A DNA stretch of 6,399 nucleotides from Clostridia bacterium (GTDB lineage: Bacteria; Bacillota_A; Clostridia; UBA1212): the NCBI GenBank assembly GCA_017464985.1, contig JAFTXL010000018.1, positions 1 through 6,399 on the forward strand, given 5' to 3'. Below, piece by piece: positions 1 to 5,067 of the stretch. Position 1 is the first letter of the stretch. Each line of letters begins with the position of its first letter. A model generated the notes under the pieces. The model was not told the DNA's origin. It saw only the letters and a program-made list of their open reading frames with translations, and made no database searches. The translations under genes were made by a program, and so were the position numbers.

Positions 1-199
1 CAGACACCAATGAAATTCCCACCTCGGTAACTGAATTGTCATCACCGTCATGCAATGCCAATTTATCACCAAAAAGCTGTGGTTTTGAAGAATAAAGATT
101 TACTTCATATCCTTTTTTTGAACAAACGCATGCAAATTGTGTTCCTATATTACCTGTACCTATAATTGCGATTTTTTTCGGATTAAATACTTCGTTCAT
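1..199 (-). CDS. Rossmann-fold dehydrogenase, opine (octopine/nopaline) dehydrogenase-like, N-terminal part only
   Basis: Reading leftward from an ATG at 199-197, 66 codons stay open to the window edge, so only the N-terminus is present. A GAGG ribosome binding site at 209-206, 6 nt before the ATG, supports the start. Residues 9-19 (KIAIIGTGNIG) form the first beta strand and the GxGxxG dinucleotide-binding loop. Residues 31-36 (YEVNLY) are the second strand, followed by SSKPQLF and a short loop up to GISLVS. This layout, with a Ser-Lys-Pro turn after strand 2 and then a charged loop, resembles the NAD/NADP octopine/nopaline dehydrogenase family, which reduces imines formed from amino acids and 2-oxo acids. 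Ketopantoate reductase or another 6-phosphogluconate-dehydrogenase-type enzyme is an alternative, because the catalytic domain lies outside. It begins 25 nt after the upstream gene and probably shares its transcript. The nucleotide-binding fold is firm; the family is a moderate guess. Confidence 0.6.
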   Translation of the reverse strand, partial: MNEVFNPKKIAIIGTGNIGTQFACVCSKKGYEVNLYSSKPQLFGDKLALHDGDDNSVTEVGISLVS

Positions 200-224
200 T
201 ATCTTCCTCACATTTCATAAAATT

Positions 225-1151
225 TTAATTACTGTCATTATCTGAATCACTGTCTGCCTCCGAAGTTTCTTCACTCTCCGTTTCAGAAACTTCAGCCGAG
301 CCTTCATCATCGGCAGCATCATGTGCATGATGTTCCTTATGCTTGCGTGCGATTTTCACATCAGCAGCCGGAAATGTCATTATCTCTGTTTCTTCGCCGT
401 CGCCCAGTTTCACCTGAACAGTTTCACGAATCAAGCTGTTCGCAACTACGATTCCGATTCCGCTCGGAGTTTCAACATAAGCACCCACATTCGGCACAAC
501 TTTCATAGCCGCCTCATAAGCGTCCTGCTCATATTTAAGACAGCACATAAGTCTGCCGCAAGTACCGGATATCTTAGTCGGATTCAGGGTAAGTCCCTGC
601 TCTTTTGCCATTTTTATTGAAACAGGCTGAAAATCGCCCATGCACGAAGCACAGCAAAGCGCGCGTCCGCATATGCCTAAACCGCCTACAATCTTTGCCT
701 GATCACGGATTCCGACCTGTCGAAGCTCTATTCTTGTTCTGAAAGTTGCTGCAAGTTCTTTTACAAGGTCTCTAAAATCAATACGGCTGTCGGAAATAAA
801 ATAGAAAAGAACTTTGTTTCTGTCAAACGTGTATTCAACATCGATGAGCTTCATGTCGAGTTTATGTTCTTTGATTTTCTCTGAACAGATTATAAATGCC
901 TCTTTTGATTTTTCAACATTTTCATTGTGTATCTTTACATCTTCTTCAGTTGCGATTCTCAGAACTTCACGCAAAGGAGAAACTATCTCTTCTTCGCTTA
1001 TTTCCTTACCGGCTATAACGGCATGTCCGAACTCAATTCCTCGCGATGTTTCAACAATTACATAATCATCGGAATTGATATCCAGTCCGTTTGGATCAAA
1101 ATAATATACTTTACCTGCAGGTTTAAATCTTACGCCGACATATTTTATCAT
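225..1151 (-). CDS. ricT: PSP1-domain protein RicT (YaaT), iron-sulfur adaptor of RNase Y
   Basis: The protein has 308 residues. In Bacillus subtilis RicT works with RicA and RicF in a complex carrying [4Fe-4S] clusters that directs RNase Y to selected mRNAs and affects competence, sporulation and biofilm formation. The N-terminus (1-60) is a small beta domain, the PSP1 region spans about 61-146, and the hallmark cysteine block follows: C161, C166, C167 and C170 in GGLGICGRALCCASC, then C198, C203 and C204 in SGTCGRLMCC. The stretch MGDFQPVSIKMAKEQ between them is typical of the family. Residues 271-308 form an extra tail, first His-rich (HKEHHAHD), then almost only Asp, Glu and Ser, and probably disordered. 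The ATG overlaps the holB stop as ATGA, and AGGAGG at 1167-1162 lies 10 nt upstream inside holB, so translation is likely coupled. RicA and RicF are not seen in this window. Confidence 0.93.
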   Translation of the reverse strand: MIKYVGVRFKPAGKVYYFDPNGLDINSDDYVIVETSRGIEFGHAVIAGKEISEEEIVSPLREVLRIATEEDVKIHNENVEKSKEAFIICSEKIKEHKLDMKLIDVEYTFDRNKVLFYFISDSRIDFRDLVKELAATFRTRIELRQVGIRDQAKIVGGLGICGRALCCASCMGDFQPVSIKMAKEQGLTLNPTKISGTCGRLMCCLKYEQDAYEAAMKVVPNVGAYVETPSGIGIVVANSLIRETVQVKLGDGEETEIMTFPAADVKIARKHKEHHAHDAADDEGSAEVSETESEETSEADSDSDNDSN

Positions 1152-2164
1152 ACCGTCATAACCTCCTGTAATTTAATTGCCATATTCTCAACGGCAAGAC
1201 TGTACGCAGCATTTCTCATGATATCCTTCCATGTATCGTCTATAATTTTGATACATGCTTTTGCGTTGTAGTAACCGATATCACGCCCTGTATCATACAG
1301 TTTATCTTTATATTCTTTATTCTGCAGCCGCGCGTTTTTTCCGAACCGCACCAGATGCATAATATCTCTGTAAAACGAAATCAGTGTAAAAAGAACAAGT
1401 TCGCTTTCTTCACCTTTTTTATTCATAATGGAAATAAGCTTTTTTCTCGATTCATATTTTCCATTACACAGTTCACACATTGCTTCAAGAATCTGCTTCT
1501 GCAATGATTTTATCTCGTCCCAATCGCCAAACTCGTAAACTCTGCCTATAATACCGTCCGCGTACGAACATATAAGCGCTTCTTCACTGCTGTCTGCATC
1601 CCCGCCCCGCATACGCCTGTATGCCTCTTTAATCTCTTCTTCGCTGTTTCGCGAGAAATCTATTCTTATTGCCCTGGAACGCACAGTATCAAGCAAAAGA
1701 AGCGGATTTGCTGAAATTATAATGATTACAACATACAGCGGCGGCTCTTCAAGTATTTTCAGCAGTGCATTCTGCGCTTCGGCAGTCATCTTGTCACCGT
1801 GCTCAATAACATATACTTTACTTCTGCTTACAAGCGGAGCGGTAAGCATATCTTCACGCATTTCTCTTATAGAATCAACACTTACTGTTTTTTTATCCTT
1901 AGGAAGTCCAACAAAAACAACATCGGGATTAGATGAATTCTCCGCAAGCATACATGCTTCGCACCGGCCGCAGACCTTACCTGCGCTGTGTTCCGATGTA
2001 CACGTCAAAAGCGAAGCAAATTTCCTTGCCACCGTCTTTCTGCCGATACCTCCCGGTCCGTTAAAAATATAAGCATGTCCTACATTACCGCCATGCTCAA
2101 TTTCGACGAGCATTTCCTTTATACGTTTCTGACCTATCAGATCATAAAAAATATCTTTCTCCAC
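1148..2164 (-). CDS. holB: DNA polymerase III delta' subunit (clamp loader)
   Basis: With the GTG start at 2164 the protein has 338 residues, normal for delta'. Delta' is the stator of the clamp-loader complex that places the beta clamp on primed DNA. Visible parts are GHAYIFNGPGGIGRKT (residues 30-44, Walker A region), a four-cysteine zinc module (C55, C65, C68, C71), KVYVIEHGDKM (116-126, degenerate Walker B), AQNALLKILEEPP (130-142), and TVRSRAIRIDF, which corresponds to the SRC arginine-finger motif but has Ala for Cys. The Walker A lysine position holds Arg, acceptable because delta' does not hydrolyse ATP. The C-terminal 140 residues are helical, as expected for the collar domain. A TTG at 2176 would add four residues (preceded by GAG 8 nt upstream); GTG at 2164 gives MEKDIFYDLIGQ, closer to usual delta' N-termini, but its Shine-Dalgarno is weak. 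The gene lies between malic enzyme and ricT; holB next to ricT is a common Firmicute pairing. Confidence 0.93.
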   Translation of the reverse strand: MEKDIFYDLIGQKRIKEMLVEIEHGGNVGHAYIFNGPGGIGRKTVARKFASLLTCTSEHSAGKVCGRCEACMLAENSSNPDVVFVGLPKDKKTVSVDSIREMREDMLTAPLVSRSKVYVIEHGDKMTAEAQNALLKILEEPPLYVVIIIISANPLLLLDTVRSRAIRIDFSRNSEEEIKEAYRRMRGGDADSSEEALICSYADGIIGRVYEFGDWDEIKSLQKQILEAMCELCNGKYESRKKLISIMNKKGEESELVLFTLISFYRDIMHLVRFGKNARLQNKEYKDKLYDTGRDIGYYNAKACIKIIDDTWKDIMRNAAYSLAVENMAIKLQEVMTV

Positions 2165-2191
2165 TGTACCTGCCAAAAATCATTCTCAATA

Positions 2192-3373
2192 TCAATCGCG
2201 CAATTCCCTTGCCACACCTGTATCCTTTGCAGCCTGCGCAACGGCTTCCGCAACAACAGATGCCACACGTTTGTCAAAAGGTGACGGAATTACATAGTCG
2301 GCATTTAACTCTTCATCTGTAATCAGTGAAGCAATAGCCTTTGCGGCGGCAATCTTCATTTCGTCATTTATATCCCCTGCCATAACGTCAAGAGCTCCTC
2401 TGAATATTCCGGGGAAAACCAAAACATTGTTTATCTGGTTGGGATAATCACTGCGTCCCGTTCCTACTACAGCGGCACCGCCCATCTTTGCGTCATCTGG
2501 CATAATCTCAGGAACAGGATTTGCCATAGCAAACACAATAGCATTTTTATTCATTTTAGAAATACTTTCTGTGTCCAAAAGGCCGGGGCCTGATACACCG
2601 ATAAATACGTCCGCACCCACAATGGCATCTTTTACGCTTCCGCTGAATTTATCGAAATTTGTAATCTTTGCCATTGCCGCCTGTTCGGAGTTAAGACCCT
2701 CCATGCCGTCGTATATAGCTCCCCGTCTGCCGCACATAATGACATTATTAAGTCCCATTTTGATAAGAAGCTTTGCTATTGCCATACCTGCCGCGCCGCA
2801 TCCGCTGATGACAGTTTTTACATCTTTTATATCTTTTTTAACATATTTGAGCGCATTTATAAGAGCGGCAAGAACTACTACTGCTGTTCCATGCTGGTCA
2901 TCGTGAAAAATTGGAATATCACAGCGCTCTTTGAGCTTTCTCTCGATCTCAACACATCTCGGTGCGGAAATATCTTCAAGATTTATTCCTCCGAAACTAC
3001 CGGAGATCAAATATATTGTATTAACTATCTCGTCAACATCTTTTGATTTTACACAAATCGGAAACGCGTCTACACCGCCGAACTCTTTAAACAGCACACA
3101 TTTGCCCTCCATAACAGGCATACCTGCCTCAGGTCCTATGTCACCGAGTCCGAGTACCGCAGTGCCGTCCGTTATAACCGCCACCATATTTTTTCTTCTG
3201 GTGTACTTATATGAAAGATCAATGTTATCCTTTATAGCAAGACACGGTTCCGCAACTCCCGGAGTATACGCAACTGCCAAAGAAGCTTTATCTTTGACTT
3301 CTGCCCTTGATACTACTTCTATTTTACCCTGCCATTCTTCATGTTTTTTTAAAGCATATTCTTTTGCGTCCAT
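2192..3373 (-). CDS. Malic enzyme, decarboxylating, probably NADP-dependent
   Basis: The enzyme oxidises and decarboxylates L-malate to pyruvate and CO2 with reduction of NAD(P), linking the C4-acid pool to pyruvate. The 393 residues match the short bacterial form (malic N-domain plus NAD-binding domain) with no phosphotransacetylase extension. Seen in order are AYTPGVAEPC with the catalytic Tyr36, MEGKCVLFK with Lys91, NLEDISAP with metal ligands Glu133 and Asp134, FHDDQHGTA with Asp159, the nucleotide loop SGCGAAG (190-196), FAMANPVPE and SDYPNQINNVLVFPGIFRGALD. After the second Rossmann strand the sequence reads VIMCGRRGAIY: the acidic residue that binds NAD ribose is absent and two Arg follow, which suggests NADP (inference). 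I chose ATG 3373, giving MDAKEYALKKHEEW as in homologues; AAGGA at 3390-3386 serves it at 12 nt. A GTG at 3382 would add three residues but sits only 3 nt from AAGGA. Confidence 0.95.
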   Translation of the reverse strand: MDAKEYALKKHEEWQGKIEVVSRAEVKDKASLAVAYTPGVAEPCLAIKDNIDLSYKYTRRKNMVAVITDGTAVLGLGDIGPEAGMPVMEGKCVLFKEFGGVDAFPICVKSKDVDEIVNTIYLISGSFGGINLEDISAPRCVEIERKLKERCDIPIFHDDQHGTAVVVLAALINALKYVKKDIKDVKTVISGCGAAGMAIAKLLIKMGLNNVIMCGRRGAIYDGMEGLNSEQAAMAKITNFDKFSGSVKDAIVGADVFIGVSGPGLLDTESISKMNKNAIVFAMANPVPEIMPDDAKMGGAAVVGTGRSDYPNQINNVLVFPGIFRGALDVMAGDINDEMKIAAAKAIASLITDEELNADYVIPSPFDKRVASVVAEAVAQAAKDTGVARELRD

Positions 3374-3390
3374 CTTTATCACTTGTCCTT

Positions 3391-4035
3391 TTACATACCG
3401 AATTTAAGTGCCGAAATCTCTTTGATTTCAAGCTGAATTTCTTTTTCAATTCTCTCTATATCAATTTTAATGTCTTCCAAAGTCTCTTCAACACGTACAT
3501 TGTTGTTATTTGAATGTTTGCGGCGCTGAGAAAAATCCTTTGAAGTTTGATTGCGGTTAAATGTTCTCTGATTATTTCCATCATGATAACCTTTTGCACC
3601 GACTTTATTCTGTACAGCCGCTGCAGGAGCTCCGTGCGCGTTATTTTTTCCGCTGTTATGAACAGCATCTTTCTTTACCGCATTGCCTGCGTGTGAATCA
3701 TTTTTGCTGTTTGTGTTATTATTAGCGTTATTGCTATTATTGTTGTTATTACGTGTCGCCTGAACATTCGCGTTATTTTTTATTTCGTGTGTAACATTCT
3801 TTTCTATATTTTTTTCTACATTTTTATTTACGTTTTCAGAGTTGTTGTTTCTTTGGCCTTTCTGTCCGTCCCTGTAATTTCCGCTGCTTTTTGAATAATA
3901 CCCTCTTTTCTGATAATGCGGCTTATTTCCGTTGTTCGGTCTTTTAGCGGCACTTTGCTCAGCGTTTCCGCCTCCACCGTGATTTCCATTTACATGAACA
4001 TTTTTCTTCTCTGTAACGTTATTTTCTTCTGACAT
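3391..4035 (-). CDS. Asparagine-rich, basic, mostly disordered protein with C-terminal charged helix; function unknown
   Basis: I do not recognise a named family. The start at ATG 4035 is set by GGAGG at 4045-4041, 5 nt away; a longer frame from ATG 4071 lacks such a site and would overlap the preceding gene. The protein has 214 residues, 46 of them Asn, all within the first 179. This part also has many Lys, Arg, Gly, His and Ser, a short NV/NI-K repeat at 68-81 (NVNKNVEKNIEKNV) and a run of Asn near 96-107, and is expected to be disordered and positively charged. The last 34 residues differ sharply: VEETLEDIKIDIERIEKEIQ continues into LEIKEISALKFGM, an amphipathic, acidic helix that could form a short coiled coil. 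There is no signal peptide or membrane segment. A cytoplasmic scaffold or RNA-associated protein is possible but unproven. It lies 26 nt after the 206-residue gene and 17 nt before malic enzyme. Confidence 0.8.
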   Translation of the reverse strand: MSEENNVTEKKNVHVNGNHGGGGNAEQSAAKRPNNGNKPHYQKRGYYSKSSGNYRDGQKGQRNNNSENVNKNVEKNIEKNVTHEIKNNANVQATRNNNNNSNNANNNTNSKNDSHAGNAVKKDAVHNSGKNNAHGAPAAAVQNKVGAKGYHDGNNQRTFNRNQTSKDFSQRRKHSNNNNVRVEETLEDIKIDIERIEKEIQLEIKEISALKFGM

Positions 4036-4061
4036 AAATTCCTCCGAAATAAATATTAAAT

Positions 4062-4682
4062 TCAAATACATGACGAAACATATTTCACCGTTCCGTCTCC
4101 GTCAATATACATCGTGTACTTTTCGCCCTTTTTTACGGTCATGCTGTTTTCTACTGCCCACCTGTCGGCAAAGGCTTTAACCGCAAGCTCATAAAAGTCA
4201 TCGCATTTTTCTTCCGCAAACCGAATCGCCTTACCTATATAAAGCTCATTTGAGTTATTATATAAAATAGGTTCTCCCCGTCTCCTGTCAAATCTTTCTA
4301 TCACATCGGGAAATAACGTGCGGTATATCAAATATTCCGGCTTTTTATACATTCCGAGCTTATAATCCTTAACCGGCATGAGCGATTTTTCATACTCACT
4401 TTTCCAAAAGTACACTTCTTCACTTTTTTCACGGTTCAATATATATTCTTCATAAAAAGCGCCCTCAGCTATCCATCCGTGTGAATCATCAGGATTAAGT
4501 CTAAGCACTTCAACAGCCGTGTCCGCAGCACACACAATATCGCCCGGAGTAAGTGCGGCAGCTATACATTTACGCTCAGCGCCCGCTATCAAAACACAGC
4601 GGTCGGCATACTCGCTCATCTTTATTCCGCAATCACAAACCTCGTCAGCGACAGATTCTGATACAGCAAAAAAAACTTTCAT
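4062..4682 (-). CDS. Conserved-looking hypothetical protein of 206 residues, first gene of the operon
   Basis: I do not recognise a named family. ATG 4682 is preferred to the TTG at 4700 because GGGAG at 4694-4690 lies 7 nt upstream. The N-terminus MKVFFAVSESVADEVCDCGIKMSEYADRCVLIAG has alternating strands and helices, with a Cys-x-Cys at 16-18 and further Cys at 29, 39 and 51. The segment DRCVLIAGAERKCIAAALTPGD (27-48) looks like a structural core. The middle is rich in aromatic and charged residues (FYEEYIL, EEVYFWKSEYEKSLMPVKDY, MYKKPEYLIYRTLFPDVIERFDRR), then YNNSNELYIGKAI, and the C-terminus is beta-like (GEKYTMYIDGDGTVKYV). There is no signal peptide, membrane helix or clear catalytic motif, so it is probably a soluble cytoplasmic protein. 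It is read from the strong promoter about 80 nt upstream and opens the operon that includes malic enzyme, holB and ricT. Codon use appears like that of its neighbours. Confidence 0.8.
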   Translation of the reverse strand: MKVFFAVSESVADEVCDCGIKMSEYADRCVLIAGAERKCIAAALTPGDIVCAADTAVEVLRLNPDDSHGWIAEGAFYEEYILNREKSEEVYFWKSEYEKSLMPVKDYKLGMYKKPEYLIYRTLFPDVIERFDRRRGEPILYNNSNELYIGKAIRFAEEKCDDFYELAVKAFADRWAVENSMTVKKGEKYTMYIDGDGTVKYVSSCI

Positions 4683-4763
4683 CAAATGTCTCCCGTACAA
4701 TACAAATCACAACATAAATTATGACTTTAAAATAATAGTTTTTAACACTGCAAAAACATATTT

Positions 4764-4792
4764 ATTATAATACAGTTTTTATTCAATGACAA
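4764..4792 (-). promoter_or_regulatory. Sigma-A promoter of the six-gene minus-strand operon
   Basis: On the minus strand the -35 box TTGTCA (4792-4787) and -10 box TATAAT (4769-4764) are separated by exactly 17 nt; five of six and six of six bases match consensus. Transcription should begin near 4757, giving a leader of about 75 nt before the ATG at 4682. The leader starts with GTTTTT (4757-4752) that can pair with AAAAAC (4743-4738) around an 8-nt loop, a weak AU hairpin. No riboswitch fold or attenuator is evident. Confidence 0.85.
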
Positions 4793-4799
4793 GGATTAT

Positions 4800-4980
4800 C
4801 ACCCATTTTGCCCCAGGGCAATGTCGGGACAATCGTTGGGGGCAGAAATCTCAGTCAGAAAAATTAGAATTTCCCAGAAAACGGGGTCCATACAAAATTT
4901 TTACTCCATGGTGCCTCGCTTTCAGGTAAAAACACTTAGACATACTTCACACCACAGCGCAAGCAGGACAAACACGTGAA
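4800..4980. repeat. GC-richer intergenic block with nested inverted repeats, candidate dispersed repeat element
   Basis: This block lies between the two divergent promoters and differs from its flanks: positions 4801-4850 hold 28 G/C of 50, whereas 4741-4790 hold 10 of 50. An outer inverted repeat pairs ATTTTGCCCC (4805-4814) with GGGGCAGAAAT (4839-4849), with one bulged base. Inside it, TTGCCC (4808-4813) can instead pair with GGGCAA (4816-4821), and TGTC with GACA (4822-4831). A second inverted repeat is TTTTTAC (4898-4904) with GTAAAAA (4926-4932) around a 21-nt loop. CAGAAA occurs three times (4843, 4856, 4875). It is not followed by a T-run at the right distance for an intrinsic terminator and sits in a divergent spacer. 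A dispersed, non-autonomous repeat is the best reading; boundaries and copy number cannot be seen from one window. Confidence 0.4.
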
Positions 4981-4987
4981 AATGTAT

Positions 4988-5016
4988 TTGCTATTTTACT
5001 GAAACTCATCTATACT
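4988..5016 (+). promoter_or_regulatory. Probable sigma-A promoter of the secreted-protein gene
   Basis: A -35 like box TTGCTA (4988-4993, four of six) and a -10 box TATACT (5011-5016, five of six) are 17 nt apart. The expected start is near 5023, giving a leader of about 45 nt to the ATG at 5068. The weak -35 suggests that the promoter may be regulated, in line with the palindrome that overlaps its -10. Confidence 0.6.
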
Positions 5017-5027
5017 GTGCCACAGTA
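5013..5027. promoter_or_regulatory. Palindromic operator candidate overlapping -10 and transcription start
   Basis: TACTGTG (5013-5019), one C, then CACAGTA (5021-5027) is a perfect 7-1-7 inverted repeat. It covers most of the -10 box and the expected +1, where a bound protein would block RNA polymerase. As an RNA stem the one-base loop would be too tight, so a DNA-binding dimer is more likely. The regulator is not in the window and I cannot name its family. Confidence 0.5.
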
Positions 5028-5053
5028 CAAACATTTATAAAAAATATGTATAA

Positions 5054-5059
5054 GGGGAG
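5054..5059 (+). promoter_or_regulatory. Ribosome binding site GGGGAG
   Basis: AAGGGGAG ends 8 nt before the ATG at 5068-5070. It fixes the start of the secreted-protein gene and argues against the out-of-frame ATG at 5060-5062 that overlaps it. Confidence 0.8.
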
Positions 5060-5067
5060 ATGTGGCT

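Larger units (their letters stand above)
4683..5067. other. Divergent intergenic region, 385 nt
   Basis: This is the only gene-free stretch above 300 nt. Left to right it holds the AT-rich leader and promoter of the minus-strand operon (to 4792), the GC-richer repeat-like block (about 4800-4980), and the plus-strand promoter with its palindrome and ribosome binding site (4988-5059). No tRNA, rRNA, CRISPR repeat or known riboswitch pattern was recognised. A 52-codon open frame crosses the repeat-like block but lacks coding signals. Confidence 0.8.

Noticed and set aside
927..1271. Plus-strand open frame of 114 codons across the holB/ricT junction, with others at 321-620 and 814-1065
   Set aside because: They lie antisense to conserved parts of ricT and holB and have no start signals or recognisable protein features.
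2931..3407. Plus-strand open frame of 158 codons
   Set aside because: It is the antisense of the malic enzyme N-terminal domain, whose catalytic motifs are unmistakable; no ribosome binding site of its own.
3456..3668. Second minus-strand frame of 70 codons inside the Asn-rich gene
   Set aside because: It is a shifted frame of the low-complexity gene; the frame with GGAGG at the start and a structured C-terminal helix is preferred.
4036..4071. 12-residue N-terminal extension of the Asn-rich protein from ATG 4071
   Set aside because: It would overlap the preceding gene, and GGAGG lies within the extension, placed exactly for the ATG at 4035.
4683..4757. Riboswitch or attenuator in the operon leader
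   Set aside because: The 75-nt leader is AT-rich with only a weak 6-bp AU hairpin at its 5' end and no terminator-like structure.
4519..4770. Plus-strand open frame of 83 codons
   Set aside because: It is antisense to the 206-residue gene and runs into its promoter; it has no supporting start site.
4805..4849. Intrinsic terminator
   Set aside because: The GC-rich stem has a long loop and no adjacent T-run on either strand, and it sits between divergent genes where no transcript needs to end.
5013..5027. LexA (SOS) box
   Set aside because: CTGT and ACAG are present, but only 3 nt apart instead of the 8 nt of the enterobacterial box, and the Gram-positive GAAC-N4-GTTC box is absent.
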